From: Anabaena catenula FACHB-362 | GTDB taxonomy: Bacteria; Cyanobacteriota; Cyanobacteriia; Cyanobacteriales; Nostocaceae | Length of the DNA: 54,957 bases | Direction: 5' to 3' | Assembly: GCF_014698735.1 (NCBI RefSeq) | Contig: NZ_JACJTQ010000039.1 | Location: 1 to 54,957 of the forward strand | Shown: in pieces, positions 45,310-52,442 of the stretch | Position numbering within the stretch: position 1 is the stretch's first letter | Layout of the letters: each line of letters starts with the position of its first letter | Made by a program: the position numbers and the translations under genes | The notes under the pieces: generated by a model | The model's input: the letters and a program-made list of their open reading frames with translations, nothing else | Database searches by the model: none | Told to the model about the DNA's origin: nothing

Positions 45310-46392
45310 TTACAAACGTTCCCTTAACCACAACCGAAAACCATGATGATATAATTGATATTTAGTTTCCTTACCCGTGCGAAATTCCTGCATAAATTCT
45401 AACCACTGTTCTATAACTTCCATTACATCAAAAACATCAACATTAATTTCTTGACTAATAGCTAATGTTGATATTGGTTGCATTTCTCCAGCAGTCAAAA
45501 CCCGCAACAGATTCACAGCAACATCAGATAAACCATCACCTTGCATTTTTTCCCAATGTTGTTGATAATAACTGTCTAAATCTGGGGGGATACTGTTAAT
45601 ATTCTCAGGTTGATCATAAAAACCATCAGCAAAAGCAGCTAAAACCTGCTGCACATACATAAAATTATCTTCGTTTTCACCGATGAGTTGTGACCTCTCC
45701 CCCAACCCCTCTCCTGCGAGGAGAGGGGAGTTAGAAAATTCTTGTTCCCCCATTCCCTTGTAGGGAAGGGGGGTTAGGGGGGTTAGGTTTCTTTGAATAT
45801 ATAATTTCACATCCTCCCGATTTTCCTCCTGAAAATCCGATAAATCCAAAACCTGTGATGGTGCTTCAATTAACAAACCACCATGAGATTTTTTATAAGG
45901 ACGACGAGCAAAAATAAAATATACTTGATTCGGTAAATATCGCGGTAGATAAAATAAATTAGTGCCTATAGCTTGATGTTCTAAATTAATAGCATCCAAA
46001 CCATCAATGATAATAATTAACTTTGAATTTGGTGATAAATGCTCGCTAATTTGTTGTAACAAGAACGAAAATACCGAACTATCATAATTATCAAAATCCT
46101 GATTTTCCCCATTTAATAAACTCTGGAATTTCGTTATTAACTGTGAACAAATATCTGTTAAAAATTCCTTAACCCGATTTTTACCAGGAATTTGGGCATT
46201 ATAATAAATAATATCAGGATTTTGCAGTACCAATTGGGCGAGAATGGCACTTTTACCGCTACCGGGAACACCGACAATAGTAAAATAACCCTTGGGGTAA
46301 CGGTCGAGAAAATTATTAATAGCAGTGAAGACAAAATCACGACCAACAAAATTTTCACTCTTTGCTGAAGCAGAGAAAGATAAACTATTCAT
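45310..46392 (-). CDS. NACHT/STAND-type NTPase, short form
   Basis: A 360-residue P-loop NTPase: N-terminal ENFVGRDFVFTAI lead-in, Walker A G-V-P-G-S-G-K-S at 41-48, Walker B LIIIIDGLDAI at 125-135, sensor-like FARRPY, and a C-terminal winged-helix-like part ending LYHHGFRLWLRERL. It lacks the N-terminal HTH and the effector or sensor repeats of full-length STAND proteins. Residues about 203-236 are a low-complexity insertion encoded by repeat DNA, absent from the homologous neighbour. It is last of three overlapping genes; its ATG lies inside the end of the WD40 gene (8-base overlap), so translation is probably coupled. Confidence 0.88.
   Translation of the reverse strand: MNSLSFSASAKSENFVGRDFVFTAINNFLDRYPKGYFTIVGVPGSGKSAILAQLVLQNPDIIYYNAQIPGKNRVKEFLTDICSQLITKFQSLLNGENQDFDNYDSSVFSFLLQQISEHLSPNSKLIIIIDGLDAINLEHQAIGTNLFYLPRYLPNQVYFIFARRPYKKSHGGLLIEAPSQVLDLSDFQEENREDVKLYIQRNLTPLTPLPYKGMGEQEFSNSPLLAGEGLGERSQLIGENEDNFMYVQQVLAAFADGFYDQPENINSIPPDLDSYYQQHWEKMQGDGLSDVAVNLLRVLTAGEMQPISTLAISQEINVDVFDVMEVIEQWLEFMQEFRTGKETKYQLYHHGFRLWLRERL
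45685..45786 (-). repeat. repeat DNA inserted in frame in the NTPase gene
   Basis: On the gene's strand it reads CCCCCTAACCCCCCTTCCC, then CTCCCCTCTCCTCGCAGG, then AGAGGGGTTGGGGGAGAGG. It is partly self-complementary and of a type normally found between genes in cyanobacteria. It encodes LTPLTPLPYKGMGEQ and SPLLAGEGLGERS between two conserved segments (VKLYIQ and EDNFMYV) without breaking the frame. Confidence 0.85.
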
Positions 46393-48268
46393 CTGTCACC
46401 TTTCCTTGCAAACGCAGAAAATGTAACCTTCCGAAATCATCCCCTGCAACAATTGTCACCCCATCGGGAGCAACTGTACAGCAAGTTATAGGACTTTCTC
46501 CTGTGAAAGTTGCTATTTCCTTTCTGGTTGCTAAATCCCAGATTTTGATAGTGTTGTCAAATGAACCAGAAATCACGGTTTTTCCATCGGGTGTGAGTGC
46601 GATCGTATTTACCGAACGACTATGACCTCTGTTGGCGTAGCGTTCCGAAGGAAGGGTGAACTTTTCTCTTCTTGTTCCCAAGTCCCAGATTTTGATAGTG
46701 TTGTCATCTGAAGCAGAAATCAGGGTTTGACCATCGGGTGTGACTGTGATCTCTCTTACAGAGGAACTATGACCTTTGAGGGTGAACATTTCTCTTCTTG
46801 TTCCTAAATCCCAGATTTTGATAGTCTTATCATCTGAAGTAGAAATCAGGGTTTGACCATCGGGTGTGAGTGCGATCATATTTACCGAGTCACTATGACC
46901 TGTGTTAGCGTAGCGTTCCGAAGGAAAGGTGAACATTTCTCTTCTTGTTCCCAAGTCCCAGATTTTGATAGTCTGATCATTAGAACCAGAAATCAGGGTT
47001 TGACCATCAGATGTAAGTGCGATCGTTCTTATCGAGTAACTATGACCTTTGAGGGTGAACTTTTCTGTTCCTGTTCCCAAGTCCCAGATTTTGATAGTGT
47101 TGTCAGATGAACCAGAAATCAGGGTTTGACCATCTGGTGTAACTGTGATCGCTGCTACCGAGTAACTATGACCTTTGAGGGTGAACTTTTCTTTTCTTGT
47201 TCCCAAGTCCCAGATTTTGATAGTCTGATCATCAGAACCAGAAATTACGGTTTTACCATCGGGTGTGACTGCGATCGCTACTACCCAGTCACTATGACCT
47301 TTGAAGGTGAAATTTTCTGCTCCTGTTGCTAAATCCCAGATTTTGATAGTGTTGTCAGATGAACCAGAAATCACGGTTTTTCCATCGGGTGTGACTGCGA
47401 TCGCTCTTACCCGGTCACTATGACCTTTGAAGGTGAAATTTTCTGCTCCTGTTGCTAAATCCCAGATTTTGATAGTCTTGTATGAACCAGAAATCACAGT
47501 TTTACCATTCGGTGACAGTGCGATCGCATTTACCGAGTAACTATGACCTTTGAAGGTGAAATTTTCTGCTCCTGTTGCTAAATCCCAGATTTTGATAGTG
47601 TTGTCAGATGAACCAGAAATCACGGTTTTACCATCGGGTGTGACTGCGATCGCTCTTACCCAGTCACTATGACCTTTGAAGGTGAAATTTTCTGCTCCTG
47701 TTGCTAAATCCCAGATTTTGATAGTCCCGTATGAACCAGAAATCACAGTTTTACCATCGGGTGTGAGTGCAATCGCTACTACCGAGTTACTATGACCTTT
47801 GAAATTGCGAATTAATCCACGACCACCAGGAGGTGTGAGGCTACCTATTAAACTACATAAACCTATATTTTTATCTGTGGCGATTTGTTCTAATAAATCT
47901 TTAATTGCTTGTAAATCAAAATATGTTAGTCTTGCTGATAGCTGTACTTTGAGTTGTTTTGAATCTTGAAATATTATGTGTGCTGATCTGGATAAAGCAC
48001 CTTGAATTAATTTTAGTGCTTTGACGGTTTCTGCATATTGTGGATTATTCTTTATTTCTGGAGTATCTAATAAATCATAATCTTCAATCAGTGCTTGCAC
48101 TCCGAATGAAGGATGATTAATTTTTGCTTCGATAAAGTAGTAGTTAGCTAATAATTTACACAGTTCTTTATATTGTTTACCCCCTAATAATAATTGGGGA
48201 TATCCACCTAAAAACTGTTCTTGTGCTTCCTCTAACTGTTCATCAAACCAACTGCGAAAGTTACTCAT
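46385..48268 (-). CDS. WD40-repeat protein of a split STAND system
   Basis: A 627-residue protein. The first 150 residues are helical (KQYKELCKLLANYYFIEAKI, FGVQALIEDYDLL, VKALKLIQGALSRSAHI) and match what I recall as the linker between NTPase and WD40 parts in cyanobacterial APAF1-like proteins, ending SLTPPGGRGLIRNF. Then come ten canonical WD40 units of about 42 residues (GHS...TPDGKTVISGS...TIKIWDL) and a degenerate eleventh. Several units are almost identical in DNA, so expansion is recent. Two unit junctions carry an extra PSERYAN(T/R). Its start overlaps the HTH-NTPase stop by 4 bases, and its end overlaps the short NTPase by 8. Confidence 0.95.
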   Translation of the reverse strand: MSNFRSWFDEQLEEAQEQFLGGYPQLLLGGKQYKELCKLLANYYFIEAKINHPSFGVQALIEDYDLLDTPEIKNNPQYAETVKALKLIQGALSRSAHIIFQDSKQLKVQLSARLTYFDLQAIKDLLEQIATDKNIGLCSLIGSLTPPGGRGLIRNFKGHSNSVVAIALTPDGKTVISGSYGTIKIWDLATGAENFTFKGHSDWVRAIAVTPDGKTVISGSSDNTIKIWDLATGAENFTFKGHSYSVNAIALSPNGKTVISGSYKTIKIWDLATGAENFTFKGHSDRVRAIAVTPDGKTVISGSSDNTIKIWDLATGAENFTFKGHSDWVVAIAVTPDGKTVISGSDDQTIKIWDLGTRKEKFTLKGHSYSVAAITVTPDGQTLISGSSDNTIKIWDLGTGTEKFTLKGHSYSIRTIALTSDGQTLISGSNDQTIKIWDLGTRREMFTFPSERYANTGHSDSVNMIALTPDGQTLISTSDDKTIKIWDLGTRREMFTLKGHSSSVREITVTPDGQTLISASDDNTIKIWDLGTRREKFTLPSERYANRGHSRSVNTIALTPDGKTVISGSFDNTIKIWDLATRKEIATFTGESPITCCTVAPDGVTIVAGDDFGRLHFLRLQGKVTDE

Positions 48269-49668
48269 AGTGTTAATCCCGCACCCATATTATTAGCAAC
48301 TTCCGCGCTGATTTCTGGTAAACTCACCCCCGCAGCTTCCACAATATCTTGACGTTGTAAAAAATCTCGGAAACTCTCATGATAAAAGCGATAACGTGAC
48401 GATTGATAGGTTTTTTGTTCCTGTAAAAATTGCGTCCAACCTTCAAGAACTTCCTGCACAGTGACATTATCTTCCTGCGAATATTTCACGATCATCTCAC
48501 GGGATACAGGACTTTTTAAAGCACACATTACATAAATGATTTTAATTTTATCCTTGGGTAAGGGTTTCTTAGTCATTCCCATAATGCGCCAATGACTCTC
48601 ATAATATCCCTCTAAACCTTTAGGTAATTGTTCCAGTTTTTCATCTTGATAAAATCCATCTGCAATTGTTTCTAATACATACCGTAAATACATGAAATTG
48701 TTTTCACTTTTAGCAGCGATAGTTTTTACAAATTGCGGTTTACTGAGGTTCTTTTGTTGATTGATCCAATTTTCTAAACCTGCTTTATATTTTTTTAAAC
48801 CGAGAAATTCTAAAATATAGGCTTCAACATCATCCTTACTGTTTTCTTGATATTCCCTTAAATCCAATTCTGTATATTTAGTATTTGGGGAAAGAGTTAA
48901 TCTTTTATCATCGGAATTATAAGGTCTTCTAGTGAGTAGAATGTAAACCTTTTCTGGTAAAATTGTCGGTAAATTTAATAAATTGCCATGATCATCCTGA
49001 TCAACTTCGTCTAAAGCATCAATGACAATTACTAAATTTTCAGAATTAGATAATTTTCCACTAGCTTTAGTTAATAAAGTAGATAAATCATCATTCTCTG
49101 TATTCTGTAAATTAAACCTATTTACTAATTGTTGACGAACTATTTTCAGAAATACATCAGGGCGGTTTCTACCTTCTGCACGAATATTAAAAAAGCAAAT
49201 TGTTCCAGGATAATCTACTATATATTTTGCAGCTATAGCACTTTTACCCATTCCTGCATCACCGAGAATTGTAAAATATCCGCTTGGGTGTTTTTTGATA
49301 AATTCGGTAATAGCATTAAATACAAATTTGCGACCACAGAATCTTCGTGTTTTATCATCAATTAAGGTTTGAAATTCTGTGGGAATCATGGGAGGATACC
49401 AATTATCAACAATATCTGAGGGTTGGAGTTTTTCATCTATACCATTTTTTTCCAGTCCTATATTGATAGCAGCCACCAAATTTTCAATTACGAATCTATC
49501 AACCTGTGTAATATTGGGGCGATTTTGTCCTATTAAATATTTAATTTGGTCTTCACTTGCTTTTGCTGCTTCTGCTAGGGATGCAATAGTAAAACCTGCT
49601 CGTTTATATTCTGCTTTGAGTTTAGCTTTACCTGACTCACTAGCTTGGACTTTTCCTGATTGAGTCAT
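48265..49668 (-). CDS. HTH-NACHT (STAND) NTPase
   Basis: A 467-residue protein, first of a three-gene overlapping operon. The N-terminal region (about 12-72) looks like a helix-turn-helix or effector-associated domain (FTIASLAEAAKASEDQIKYL). The NTPase follows: FCGRKFVFNAI lead-in, Walker A G-D-A-G-M-G-K-S at 136-143, Walker B LVIVIDALDEVD at 212-223, sensor-like LTRRPY. A helical/winged-helix arm ends RFYHESFRDFLQRQDIVEAAGV, the usual end of such NTPases. In APAF1-like proteins the sensor repeats follow in the same chain; here they are in the next gene with an ATGA overlap. Probably a soluble nucleotide-dependent switch; ligand unknown. Confidence 0.92.
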   Translation of the reverse strand: MTQSGKVQASESGKAKLKAEYKRAGFTIASLAEAAKASEDQIKYLIGQNRPNITQVDRFVIENLVAAINIGLEKNGIDEKLQPSDIVDNWYPPMIPTEFQTLIDDKTRRFCGRKFVFNAITEFIKKHPSGYFTILGDAGMGKSAIAAKYIVDYPGTICFFNIRAEGRNRPDVFLKIVRQQLVNRFNLQNTENDDLSTLLTKASGKLSNSENLVIVIDALDEVDQDDHGNLLNLPTILPEKVYILLTRRPYNSDDKRLTLSPNTKYTELDLREYQENSKDDVEAYILEFLGLKKYKAGLENWINQQKNLSKPQFVKTIAAKSENNFMYLRYVLETIADGFYQDEKLEQLPKGLEGYYESHWRIMGMTKKPLPKDKIKIIYVMCALKSPVSREMIVKYSQEDNVTVQEVLEGWTQFLQEQKTYQSSRYRFYHESFRDFLQRQDIVEAAGVSLPEISAEVANNMGAGLTL

Positions 49669-49728
49669 AAATAGTATTGATAGTAAGTTGAGTTTTTTAG
49701 ACTATAGCAAAACTAGGTGATTTGTGTC

Positions 49729-49783
49729 TAGGGAATTTGGGGTATTTACCTTTCCCTGAATTCCCTAAAATTTGGGGAAAGGT
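49729..49783. promoter_or_regulatory. two interleaved perfect inverted repeats upstream of the operon
   Basis: TAGGGAATT (49729-49737) pairs with AATTCCCTA (49759-49767), and ACCTTTCCC (49748-49756) pairs with GGGAAAGGT (49775-49783). Each is a perfect 9-bp pair, and the pairs interlock (A-B-A'-B'), so they can form either of two hairpins or a pseudoknot. They lie 61-115 bp upstream of the HTH-NTPase ATG, in the gap shared with the divergent membrane-protein gene. Role as operator or leader RNA is inference. Confidence 0.6.
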
Positions 49784-49965
49784 TTTCTCTGATAAAACCC
49801 TATTTTCATCTTTCCCATTTTTTTGAATATTCGTAAGATATCAACAAGTTCAAAAACCAAGTTTCCTAGATACAGCACTTACTTGTGGTGCGGGCATCTT
49901 GCCCACCAAAGGTGTACGTCATATCTTCAGAAACTGCTGTAACTGAAAAAGTTGAGTCAAAATTT

Positions 49966-50277
49966 ATGTTTAACCTATTTAATCAATTCCAACCCAAAGA
50001 TTTACAAATCACCCCAAAACAGCACAATGATATCATTAATATGTTAATGCATCAAGAACAATGGAGTTTTCATATCAAATTAGGGATTAGCACAGCATCA
50101 GCAATTTTAATATTTTGTGGTGTGGGCTTATTCTACACTGATAAAATTCCCGAAGGCCGTTTGACTGTTGCTGTGGGTATTCTTTCTAGTTTAGTTAACT
50201 TTAATGCTGCAAATGGTCACAAAAACAAATTAGAACAGCTTTTAGAACGTTCTCAAATTATCAGAGAAAGCAAATAG
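49966..50277 (+). CDS. small two-transmembrane protein next to the STAND operon
   Basis: A 103-residue protein from ATG 49966 (the frame is open to 49885 but upstream codons are unlike a protein start). A polar N-terminal helix (QITPKQHNDIINMLMHQEQ) precedes two membrane spans (about 43-60, LGISTASAILIFCGVGLFY; 70-88, LTVAVGILSSLVNFNAA) and a charged C-terminal helix (NKLEQLLERSQII). The layout resembles the two-span proteins associated with TRADD-N/STAND systems of cyanobacteria, which I recall but cannot verify. It is divergent from the NTPase operon and lies inside the pair of flanking repeats. Confidence 0.75.
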   Translation: MFNLFNQFQPKDLQITPKQHNDIINMLMHQEQWSFHIKLGISTASAILIFCGVGLFYTDKIPEGRLTVAVGILSSLVNFNAANGHKNKLEQLLERSQIIRESK

Positions 50278-50332
50278 TCTGTTTAGCTGTTAAAACCGCC
50301 CTGAAATGATAGCGTAGCGTGGATCTGCCAAA

Positions 50333-50444
50333 CCCGCCCGGAAATTCATTTCCGGGCTAATAGCAAAAGTGCGTTAAAACGCACTCTGAAAATAGTCGGT
50401 TTTAACCGACTTTAGCTATGAGACAGGGAATTTATTCCCTGGCT
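50333..50444 (+). repeat. 112-bp multi-hairpin repeat, right copy
   Basis: Same sequence and orientation as 45161-45272 apart from a few changes that mostly keep pairing (CCGGAAATTCATTTCCGG for the first hairpin). The second, third and fourth palindromes are identical in the two copies. Confidence 0.93.
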
Positions 50445-50494
50445 AAAATATCTATATTATCGGTGCGTTACCCTTCTCTAACGCACCCTAAAAA

Positions 50495-51802
50495 TTACCT
50501 TTCTACATCCTTAATTTCTTTAGGAACTCCCGCAGTTAATACTTCATTTCCATCTGCGGTAACTAACACATCATCTTCAATGCGAATCCCAATACCTACC
50601 CACCGAGGGTCAATTTCTGGTTGGTCTTCTGCGGGTTTGGTGTCGGGAACAATATAAAGTCCTGGTTCTATTGTCAGCACTTGGCCTGGTTGTAAAATCT
50701 GCGGGTTTTCTCCATGTTGATACACTCCAACATCATGGACATCTAAACCTAACCAATGACTGGTGCGGTGCATATAAAATGGTTTATATTTTTCTTCTTC
50801 GATTAATTTGTCAATTTCACCTTTGAGAATACCCAGTTCTACTAAACCTTCTGTGAGGACGCGCACGGCTGTATTATGGGGTGCATTGAAGGGGTTTCCT
50901 GGTTGTACTTGGGCGATCGCTTGTTTTTGTGATTCTAGTACAATTTCATATAATGCTTTTTGTTCTGCTGTGAATTTACCCCCAACCGGAAATGTCCGCG
51001 TAATATCAGAGTTGTAATAGCCATAGGCACAACCAGCATCAATTAGCAGCAATTCGTTTTCTTGCATTTGGCAATTATTTTCCACATAATGCAACACGCA
51101 AGCATTCTTTCCAGCAGCGACAATGGAAGGATAAGCTGGCCCCATTCCACCCCGCAGACGGAAAATATGTTCTATTTCCGCTTGGATTTCGTATTCATAA
51201 CGTCCAGGTGCGGTAATTTGCATCGCGTGTTTGTGGGCTTCTACAGCAATATCCGCTGCTTGCCGCATTAGGTCTAATTCTATTTTACTTTTATGTAATC
51301 TCTGGCTATGGAGGATAGTACTAGTATCTTCAATCGCAATGGGGCCTGTACCCCGCTTGGGATAGGTTCGCAGTAGATTTTGATAATGTTTGAGGATGGT
51401 ATCGTTAAAAGTGCGATCGCGTCCTAAATGATAGTAAATGCGATCGCTCTTTTCTAAATACTGCGGTAACTTCTCATCCAACTCTGCAATGGGGTACGCT
51501 TCATCTGCACCATAGATTTCCTTCGCTGCTTCTATCCCACAGCGATAACCACTCCAAACTTCCTTTTCTCTATCTTTGGGTTGAACAAACAAGATAAACC
51601 GATGTTCTGCGTGATGGGGTGCTAATACTGCGACTGCTTGCGCTTCATTAAAACCTGTTAAGTAAAAGAAATCACTATCTTGACGATAAACATACTCGAC
51701 ATCGTTGTGCATGACCGCTGTTGGCGCACTCCTAAAAATGGCTGTACCACTACCGATTTTCGCCATTAACTGCTCACGCCGCTGCCGATATTCTGTTTGC
51801 AT
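50495..51802 (-). CDS. pepP: Xaa-Pro aminopeptidase (aminopeptidase P)
   Basis: A 435-residue M24B metallopeptidase removing N-terminal residues before proline. The N-terminal domain (about 1-165; YRQRREQLMAKIGSGTAIFRS) is followed by the pita-bread fold with all five metal ligands: Asp in LLIDAGCAYGYYNSDITR (two Asp), His in HRTSHWLGLDVHDVG, Glu in LTIEPGLYIV, and Glu in GIRIEDDVLV. Length is standard. ATG at 51802. It ends 50 bp from the right copy of the multi-hairpin repeat. Confidence 0.96.
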   Translation of the reverse strand: MQTEYRQRREQLMAKIGSGTAIFRSAPTAVMHNDVEYVYRQDSDFFYLTGFNEAQAVAVLAPHHAEHRFILFVQPKDREKEVWSGYRCGIEAAKEIYGADEAYPIAELDEKLPQYLEKSDRIYYHLGRDRTFNDTILKHYQNLLRTYPKRGTGPIAIEDTSTILHSQRLHKSKIELDLMRQAADIAVEAHKHAMQITAPGRYEYEIQAEIEHIFRLRGGMGPAYPSIVAAGKNACVLHYVENNCQMQENELLLIDAGCAYGYYNSDITRTFPVGGKFTAEQKALYEIVLESQKQAIAQVQPGNPFNAPHNTAVRVLTEGLVELGILKGEIDKLIEEEKYKPFYMHRTSHWLGLDVHDVGVYQHGENPQILQPGQVLTIEPGLYIVPDTKPAEDQPEIDPRWVGIGIRIEDDVLVTADGNEVLTAGVPKEIKDVER

Positions 51803-52442
51803 AGCTGACTTACTTCTGAAAATATAGTATCGTTTTTAACTTTAGTAACTATATGATTAGTTACCCGTTTAAGTCATTCTAGCTTTTTTAAACGCAAAGG
51901 TTCGCAGAGGTTAGCGCAAAGGTACGCAGAGATTTTTTCAAGATAATTCTCTATGGTTCCACAATAATTAGGTGCATCATTTCGACTTGTCTTCTGTGGT
52001 TGCTTTTGACCTTACTTGGGCGAAAGTCCTGTTACAAAAGATTGCAGATCAATTAGGTACAAAATCAAACTTGAAACCTAGACACCAAGGCAGTTTCACT
52101 CCTGACTCCTGATAGCGTAGCGTGGCGTAAGCCATATTCTGCTGTATTTGTTTCCTATCCATAGAATTAATAAATTTTCTTTAACATTAGTTGCCATCAA
52201 TTGAAATTGTCAAAGAAATAAGACTATATGCTTAAATTCTGACATTGAGAAACAAAAAATAAATTTTTTTTTGATTGTTCAGTCACAACTTTTATTTTAG
52301 CAGAATAGTTTTTTTAAACATTATCTGTATTGTCTTTAAATAATGACATTTGCTAAAGATAATTTGCTAAATGTTTTTGATTAACAGAATCTTTATTGAA
52401 ACCAAATTAAAACTTTATATTAATTACTCTTAAAAACACACC
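51803..52442. other. 640-bp gap with minor repeats and AT-rich leader
   Basis: No gene is convincing. It holds GCAAAGGTTCGCAGAGG / GCAAAGGTACGCAGAG direct repeats (about 51894-51930), a two-unit CTCCTGA repeat (about 52101) and a GCGTAGCGTGGCG repeat (about 52115). The last 250 bp are very AT-rich and should contain the promoter of the FG-GAP gene; no clear -10/-35 pair can be chosen. Confidence 0.5.

Noticed and set aside
46853-47332. Plus-strand frames with repeated CDRSYRVTMTFEGEL
   Set aside because: Antisense of the WD40 repeat DNA.
45310-49668. Direct assignment to a named antiphage family (for example Avs)
   Set aside because: The NTPases fit the broad STAND class, but the WD40 sensor is separate and no effector domain typical of Avs (nuclease, protease, TIR, transmembrane fusion) is seen in the NTPase proteins.
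51890-52140. Possible gene remnant upstream of the FG-GAP gene
   Set aside because: All frames are broken by stops, and the only recognisable sequence is short dispersed repeats.
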